Positions 59,366 to 64,000 of a DNA stretch of 64,000 nucleotides are shown one piece after another (position 1 is the first letter of the stretch; each line of letters opens with the position of its first letter). This DNA is from CAVVFX01 sp963747535. GTDB taxonomy: Bacteria; Acidobacteriota; Terriglobia; Bryobacterales; Bryobacteraceae. Position numbers and translations under genes: made by a program. The stretch is from assembly GCA_963747535.1 (NCBI GenBank), contig CAVVFX010000012.1, positions 66,265-130,264 of the forward strand, read 5' to 3'. Under the pieces are notes generated by a model. It worked only from the letters and a program-made list of their open reading frames with translations. It did no database searches and was not told where the DNA came from.

Positions 59366-62300
59366 CTAGAATTCCAACCGTCCCTGAAATGCGATCATCC
59401 GTGGGGAGCTATCACCTCCCAGGCCCACGCCCAGCAGTCCAGTCGGCGGGGACGTGGTGTAGGTGAGCGCCCCGAAACCGGTTTGAGTCGAGGGCTTGCC
59501 GGCGACGCCCGCGTATCCCAGCACGGGCAGGCCGAAGTTGGGATGATTGAAGACATTGAAAAACTGCCCGTCGATACGCAGCTTCAGGCGCTCGTTCAAG
59601 GTGAACCATTTTGTGATGTAGAAGTCGCTCGAAAAGAAATCCGGGCCGCGGAGCGCATTGCGGCCCAGGTTGCCGAATTGGCAGGTGCTGACGCTGTCGC
59701 CGCCCGTGCACGCGCCGGTGCTGGGGTCAACGGTGGAAACAAACGCGTCGGGGTTGAGCCACTGGACCGTTCCAGGCTGCGTCACGCCGGCAATGGGCTG
59801 GTGTTCATAGGGCGAAACGCCGGGAACCACGCTGGCGAATTGAGAGCCGCTGCCCTGCACGATCCCGTTCCCATTCGCGGAGTAGGGCGCACTCAGGACC
59901 GAGAAGGGAATCCCACTGTGCCAGAAAACGGTACCGGATACCTGCCATCCATTCACCACGTCTCCGAGCGCCCGGTTCTTTACCGCAACTGGCAGTTCGT
60001 AAACGTATTGCGCGGTGAAGTTTTGCCGGACGTCGTAATCGCAAGGTCCGTACTGCCGGGCGAGGTCGCCAGGCAGCGGCGAGAGGATTCCGCCCGCAGA
60101 GAAAGGCAGGAAGCCGCCGTTCGAGACCGTATCCATGCAGCGGCTCCAGCTGTAATTCAGTTGCGTCTGAAACCCGTGAGCCAGCCTCTTTTCGGCACTT
60201 AACTGGAGGCCGTTATAGTGGCTGTTTGCCCCGGTGTTGAGCTGGGTGACCGCGCCAAAGCGAGGGTCTGACGGGGACGCATAAGGAAATGGCGCGAAGC
60301 AGCCCGGACAGACCGTCTGATAGCCGTTTACTTGCGTCTGGTACGGTTGGTTCACCGCGCGTGTGCCGGCATATTGTGCGCGCAGATTCAGTGTCGAGCC
60401 GAGTTGTTGCTCCAGCGCAAAGCTCCATTGCATGAAGTACGGAGCATGTAGCTTGCCGTCCGGCACAGCGGTGATGGCGACCGGTTGAAGACACGATTGT
60501 GGATTGGAAAGCGGCGAAGCGCAGGAGAGTTGGCCTTGTGCGAACCCGGAATTAAACGTTTGGTTTGCCGCGATGGCCGCGTCAACCGCGCTGTTCGGGA
60601 CGCCGGGCGCAAGGGCCGCGCCGCCCACCGTGCCCAGGAGTCCACCTTGAAATGTCTTCGAGTACGGGGGATTGATCCCCACCAGGTCGACGACACTTCC
60701 GGGTAGAAGATCGCTGAACAGGCCAAAGCCTGTGCGCAGCACCATGGCAGGCGCGACCTTCCACGCAACCGCCGTTCTGGGCTGCAGGATGGCGAGGGGA
60801 GTCGAAGCGAATATGTTGCCCAAGCGCGTCTCGATCAAGGCGCCCAGCGGCTGGTTGACGTCGTGAGAAATGGCATTCCACGAACCTGGCAGCCGGGCGA
60901 CTGCGTCGTGAGGATTCAGCGGATTGGAATTATAGGAGTCTCGAATGCCAAAGGTCCAGGTCAGGGTTCGCGTTACTTTCCAGGTGTCCTGAATATAGCC
61001 GTCCAGGTTCAGGAAGTTGTAGGGCTGTGAATCGGCCAGCGGAAACGTCTGGGAGACCGTGGACGCAACTCCGTAGATAAATTGCGGCAGCGTGGTGTAG
61101 GTCGCGAGCGGCACCACGCCCTCGCCGAAGTCATAATCGTTCAGCCGGAAGATTCTGGTATTGGCGCCGAATCTCAATTCGTGCGCGCCAAGGGTCCAGG
61201 CCAGATTGTCGTTAATGAAAAACCGGGAGGCGCGCCGGCCCTGCACCCAGGTGTTGTCCATTCCGCCCAGAGTGGTAAATGGCGCATTCGCGCCGCTGCC
61301 TTGCAGGACGATCGGGAAGGCTGCGAGCGTTTTCTGAAAATCAGCCGGGCCGAACAGACTTTCGTACCACGAAAAGGCCGGGTTGAAATAGTTCACTAGA
61401 TTCTGCGAGAAGACGTGCGTATAGCCGGCGGCGAAGGAATAGAGAGGCTGGGGTGAAATCGCGTTGAACAAGGCGTTAATCGGATCGGTGTAAGCGGCCT
61501 GCAAGCCGGTGTCCGCCTGAAAACGAAACCAGGTAGTGTTGTTTTCGTTGAGGTTGTAATCGATGCGAGCGGTTTGCACTTGCTCACTGTCGTCGCTGGA
61601 ATGCGAAATGCTCTGCCGGTTTGCGCAACCGTTGCCATCAGGCGGATTGCCGCCTGCTGCGCTGCCGTCGCCGTTGAACGGGCAGCCCAGAACCGCGAGC
61701 GGCGCACCCGCGGTATGGCTATAGAGTCCGAAGAGTCTCTGATAGAAGGGCACCAGTTGCGGCTGCGGCTGATAGGTCGAGCCGGTAACGCTATCCGTTC
61801 CACCCCGCGGTAACTGCTGCAGGACGTAGTTTTCAAATGCGGGTGTCGGAACGGTAGTGGCCGAGACGATGGGAAGCGCGATGCGAACCCATTCGCTATC
61901 GAAGAAGAAGAACAGCTTATTGCGCAGGATCGGGCCGCCCAGACTGCCTCCGAAATGGTTCACGGTCGACCGCGGCTTCTGGTTACCCGGTGTGGAGTCG
62001 GTAAAGAAATCCGCGGCGTTGAACCTGGAGCCGTTCCAAAGCTCGTACAGGTTGCCGTGAAACTGATTGGTGCCGGACTTGGTCACGTAGTTCACCTGGG
62101 CGGCACCGTAGCGTCCCTGATCGACTGCATAGGAAAGGGTATTTACCGTCACCTCCGCTATGGAATTGAGGCCCAGAACCAGGTTGGTGGAAAGGCCGCT
62201 GTTCAGGTTGGTGAGGGGATCGTTGGTTTCCAAGCCGTCCACGATATAGCCGTTGGCGAGAGATGGCAGTCCGTTGAACTGCACGTTTCCATAGCCGTTG

Positions 62301-62836
62301 GTGCCGCCCACAAAATCGTTGCCGCTGCCCGCCGTATTCATCAACGCGCCGGCGGCGAACTGCAACGGGTAAGTCATGTCGCCGCCTGGATTGGGCAGGT
62401 TTTCGAGGGCGCGGGCATTCAGGGTCGTCGAGGTATTGGGATTTTGAGGATTGACGAGCGGCGCTTCATCGTTGACCGTGACGGCATGACTCGTGCCGGC
62501 AACGTTCAGGGTGAAGTCGACGGTTTGCTTTTGTCCGAGCCCGGCCAGTACGGAATGATTCTCCTGAATCTCAAACTGGCTGGCTTCCACCCGGACCGAG
62601 TAGGCGCCCGGCTTGAGTTGCACGAAGTTGAACCGTCCGGCGGAGTCGGTCTTCAGGGATCGCGTCATGCCGTTCTCCGTGCTGGTAATGGTCACCCTGG
62701 CGTCACCAATCGCCCCGCCGGTGGCGTCAGTCACGGAGCCTACGATAGCGCTGGTGGTTTCACCCTGCGCGTGCAGTGAGCCGGGTGAGAGCGCCGAAAT
62801 GAGAAGGACGAGCAGGAGGTGTACGGATTTAGGCAT
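59366..62836 (-). CDS. Oar-like TonB-dependent receptor with carboxypeptidase-regulatory domain
   Basis: An 1156-residue outer-membrane protein. A signal peptide (MPKSVHLLLVLLISALSPGS) is followed by a Cna-B/carboxypeptidase-regulatory-like domain (IVGSVTDATGGAIGDARVTI, FNFVQLKPGAYSVRVEASQFE). A plug domain includes LVNPQNPNTSTTLNARALENLP. Then comes a very large beta-barrel ending in Phe (MIAFQGRLEF). This family is expanded in Acidobacteriota and usually carries unknown ligands. Its divergent neighbour is a DtxR-family metal regulator, and a TTTAGG-CATA-CCTAAA dyad spans the start codon, so the receptor is probably controlled by metal and may import a metal complex or siderophore. That ligand is inference. 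Confidence 0.9.
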   Translation of the reverse strand: MPKSVHLLLVLLISALSPGSLHAQGETTSAIVGSVTDATGGAIGDARVTITSTENGMTRSLKTDSAGRFNFVQLKPGAYSVRVEASQFEIQENHSVLAGLGQKQTVDFTLNVAGTSHAVTVNDEAPLVNPQNPNTSTTLNARALENLPNPGGDMTYPLQFAAGALMNTAGSGNDFVGGTNGYGNVQFNGLPSLANGYIVDGLETNDPLTNLNSGLSTNLVLGLNSIAEVTVNTLSYAVDQGRYGAAQVNYVTKSGTNQFHGNLYELWNGSRFNAADFFTDSTPGNQKPRSTVNHFGGSLGGPILRNKLFFFFDSEWVRIALPIVSATTVPTPAFENYVLQQLPRGGTDSVTGSTYQPQPQLVPFYQRLFGLYSHTAGAPLAVLGCPFNGDGSAAGGNPPDGNGCANRQSISHSSDDSEQVQTARIDYNLNENNTTWFRFQADTGLQAAYTDPINALFNAISPQPLYSFAAGYTHVFSQNLVNYFNPAFSWYESLFGPADFQKTLAAFPIVLQGSGANAPFTTLGGMDNTWVQGRRASRFFINDNLAWTLGAHELRFGANTRIFRLNDYDFGEGVVPLATYTTLPQFIYGVASTVSQTFPLADSQPYNFLNLDGYIQDTWKVTRTLTWTFGIRDSYNSNPLNPHDAVARLPGSWNAISHDVNQPLGALIETRLGNIFASTPLAILQPRTAVAWKVAPAMVLRTGFGLFSDLLPGSVVDLVGINPPYSKTFQGGLLGTVGGAALAPGVPNSAVDAAIAANQTFNSGFAQGQLSCASPLSNPQSCLQPVAITAVPDGKLHAPYFMQWSFALEQQLGSTLNLRAQYAGTRAVNQPYQTQVNGYQTVCPGCFAPFPYASPSDPRFGAVTQLNTGANSHYNGLQLSAEKRLAHGFQTQLNYSWSRCMDTVSNGGFLPFSAGGILSPLPGDLARQYGPCDYDVRQNFTAQYVYELPVAVKNRALGDVVNGWQVSGTVFWHSGIPFSVLSAPYSANGNGIVQGSGSQFASVVPGVSPYEHQPIAGVTQPGTVQWLNPDAFVSTVDPSTGACTGGDSVSTCQFGNLGRNALRGPDFFSSDFYITKWFTLNERLKLRIDGQFFNVFNHPNFGLPVLGYAGVAGKPSTQTGFGALTYTTSPPTGLLGVGLGGDSSPRMIAFQGRLEF

Positions 62837-62843
62837 ACCTAAA
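62828..62843. promoter_or_regulatory. DtxR/MntR-type operator over the receptor start codon
   Basis: TTTAGG-CATA-CCTAAA, a perfect six-base inverted repeat centred on the ATG of the receptor (62834-62836). Arms and spacing match the dyad at the regulator gene (TTTAG-N6-CTAAA). It resembles known metalloregulator boxes of the DtxR family. Confidence 0.65.
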
Positions 62844-62909
62844 ACGGTTCTTCCTCACCGTACTACAGGCTGGCACCCTTGCGCAACCGGAATGCCAATC
62901 CGATTCGAT

Positions 62910-62915
62910 TATGAT
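62910..62915 (+). promoter_or_regulatory. TATGAT -10 box of the regulator gene
   Basis: TATGAT ends eight bases before the GTG at 62924, so the transcript would be nearly leaderless. No good -35 is seen. The operator at 62920-62935 lies directly downstream. Confidence 0.4.
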
Positions 62916-62919
62916 GGAA

Positions 62920-62935
62920 TTTAGTGCTAGCTAAA
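62920..62935. promoter_or_regulatory. DtxR/MntR-type operator over the regulator start codon
   Basis: TTTAG-TGCTAG-CTAAA, with the GTG start at 62924 inside. Arms of five bases are perfect, and the spacing is six as in the receptor dyad. It suggests autoregulation. Confidence 0.6.
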
Positions 62936-63637
62936 CATCACTCCCCAACCCCGACCGAGTCCGTCGACGACTATCTGAAAGCCATTCTGGAATTGAGCGG
63001 CCCGGAAGAACACCGGGTGACCGGCAACGCGCTGGCTGAACATCTGGCCATCCGCGCGGCTTCCGTCACCGGGATGCTGCAAAAGCTGGCGAGCCAGCGG
63101 CCATCGTTTGTGAAGTACAGGAAGCATCATGGTGTGCTGCTGACGGACGCGGGGAAGCGCCGCGCGCTCGAAATCCTGCGGCACCACCGGTTGCTGGAAC
63201 GATTTCTGCATGATGTGCTGGATTTTTCCTGGGACGAGGTGCACGAAGAGGCGGAGCGCCTGGAGCACTACATCTCGGAGCGCCTGGAAGACCGGATTGC
63301 AGCCAAACTCGGCGACCCGGAGGTTGATCCGCACGGGCACATTATTCCGGAAAAAGATGGGGCGGTTGCGCCTCGCGAAGAAGTTGCCTTGTCGAAGTGG
63401 CCCTGCAGTGTACCCGCCATGGTCAGTAGTGTGTCGGACAAAGAGCCTGCCGCGCTGCGCGAAATGAAGCGTCTGGGCCTGGTGCCGGGGACCGGGTTGA
63501 TTGTCGATCCCGGGACGCGGAATGTTTCCTTGTTGGTTCGTATTGGCGGACGGCCGCCGTGTAGGTTGAACCATGACCTGGCAAATAAAATTCTGGTGGT
63601 TCCCTGTTCGTTACCACCGGGGAAATCGACGCAGTAG
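62924..63637 (+). CDS. DtxR/MntR-family metal-dependent repressor with FeoA-like domain
   Basis: A 237-residue regulator. The N-terminal winged helix is VTGNALAEHLAIRAASVTGML (abridged), followed by the metal-sensing dimerisation domain LLERFLHDVLDFSWDEVHEEAERLEH, whose Glu/His residues are typical ligands. A C-terminal FeoA/SH3-like domain ends the protein (LREMKRLGLVPGTGLIVDPG). Family members sense Fe(II) or Mn(II) and repress uptake genes. Here the likely targets are itself and the divergent TonB-dependent receptor, since both start codons lie in matching dyads. Which metal it senses cannot be decided. The GTG start at 62924 has only a weak GGA upstream. Confidence 0.9.
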   Translation: MLAKHHSPTPTESVDDYLKAILELSGPEEHRVTGNALAEHLAIRAASVTGMLQKLASQRPSFVKYRKHHGVLLTDAGKRRALEILRHHRLLERFLHDVLDFSWDEVHEEAERLEHYISERLEDRIAAKLGDPEVDPHGHIIPEKDGAVAPREEVALSKWPCSVPAMVSSVSDKEPAALREMKRLGLVPGTGLIVDPGTRNVSLLVRIGGRPPCRLNHDLANKILVVPCSLPPGKSTQ

Positions 63638-63843
63638 CTTAGCCTTAGGCGCTCATTGCAGAAGTTCGGCAACATATTTTGCGATCGTTGGACCAAGACT
63701 GGGGTTCTGCTCTTAGAGGGCCAAACCAGCGCCGAGAGGAGTCTCCGAACTCCGGATGTCGACCCGTAATTCCGGGGATGACCGGGAAATTGAGCTGGCC
63801 CCCATTTTATCTGCGTTAATCCTCAATGCTGTTCACCTAACGC
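63638..63843. other. Short gap with no recognised gene
   Basis: About 200 bases between the regulator stop and the last open frame. No gene or clear terminator was found. Confidence 0.4.
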
Positions 63844-64000
63844 ATGGAGCCCTTAATAGCCCGATGCCTGCCCACGGAAACGAAAGAAAGAGCGGCCAAA
63901 GACTTGCTGCCGGAACTCACCTCCCCGATCGTTCGCCACATTGTACTTCCACCGGTAGGCGTTACACGTCCAAATCCCGAATTGCCCGGACTACCGGCTA
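63844..64000 (+). CDS. Possible gene start, open at the right edge
   Basis: A frame from ATG 63844 reads MEPLIARCLPTETKERAAKD and stays open to the window end (about 52 residues). A stop lies two codons upstream, so the start is fixed if the gene is real. No ribosome-binding site or family is seen, and the codon pattern is not strongly coding. It may not be a gene. Confidence 0.2.
   Translation, partial: MEPLIARCLPTETKERAAKDLLPELTSPIVRHIVLPPVGVTRPNPELPGLPA

Noticed and set aside
63660..64000. Minus-strand partial frame at the right edge ending in GSMR
   Set aside because: A weak resemblance to receptor C-termini was seen, but there were too few residues and no consistent frame to call it.

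Overview
The window looks like a chromosomal segment of an Acidobacteriota member, most likely from the Solibacter/Bryobacter group. This is inferred from gene families, not from a database match. The pointers are a MacB-like permease of the acidobacterial 'ADOP' type, a very large Oar-like TonB-dependent receptor with an N-terminal carboxypeptidase-regulatory domain, an AroD-AroE fusion, PEP-CTERM surface proteins, many Tat-type oxidoreductases and a GC-rich coding style. No phage, insertion sequence, CRISPR array or rRNA operon was found. There is one tRNA, for Gly(TCC).

Left part (1-17 kb, nearly all on the minus strand). It opens with a signalling operon: FHA-domain protein, a previously hidden 33-residue membrane microprotein, PP2C phosphatase, and a Ser/Thr kinase cut by the window edge. 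Next come a small TPR lipoprotein-like protein, a DinB-family protein, a PEP-CTERM protein, two large TPR proteins (one with a FlgO/TolB-like domain), a SelW-like redox protein and a repetitive PEP-CTERM surface protein. Then follow murJ with a PfkB-type sugar kinase, a family-2 glycosyltransferase, a small gene broken by a 7-bp tandem duplication, a coiled-coil membrane protein and a DUF1080 protein.

Middle part (17-38 kb). tRNA-Gly, aroDE, a tiny Tat-signal protein coupled to an amidase, a BrnT/BrnA-type toxin-antitoxin pair, and an aldo-keto reductase. A four-gene plus-strand cluster follows (TPR protein, two small secreted proteins, and a cytochrome c-ankyrin-terpenoid-cyclase-like fusion). 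Then come two tandem TolC-like proteins, a second EF-G, a secreted sugar isomerase divergent from a Gfo/Idh/MocA oxidoreductase, and a MauE-thioredoxin fusion membrane protein.

Right part (38-64 kb). ADOP permease, a DUF2721 protein, a GH95 fucosidase translationally coupled to a methyltransferase, gamma-glutamyltransferase, a protein-quality block (Hsp20, ClpB, HtpX), the outer-membrane assembly pair BamA and Skp/OmpH, a histidine-phosphatase protein, a 59-residue coiled-coil protein and an alpha-glucan phosphorylase. It ends with a TonB-dependent receptor divergent from a DtxR/MntR-type metal regulator. Both of those genes carry the same 16-bp dyad (TTTAG-N6-CTAAA) over their start codons, which suggests a metal-regulated uptake module.

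Several intergenic elements recur in the window: a 32-bp-arm palindrome (GGCCACGAATGAACACGAA type), seven-base-periodic repeats, and short hairpins with a CTTTAG core just after stop codons. The items most worth follow-up are the FHA/PP2C microprotein, the paired metal-regulator operators, and the cytochrome-ankyrin-cyclase fusion with its secreted partner genes.
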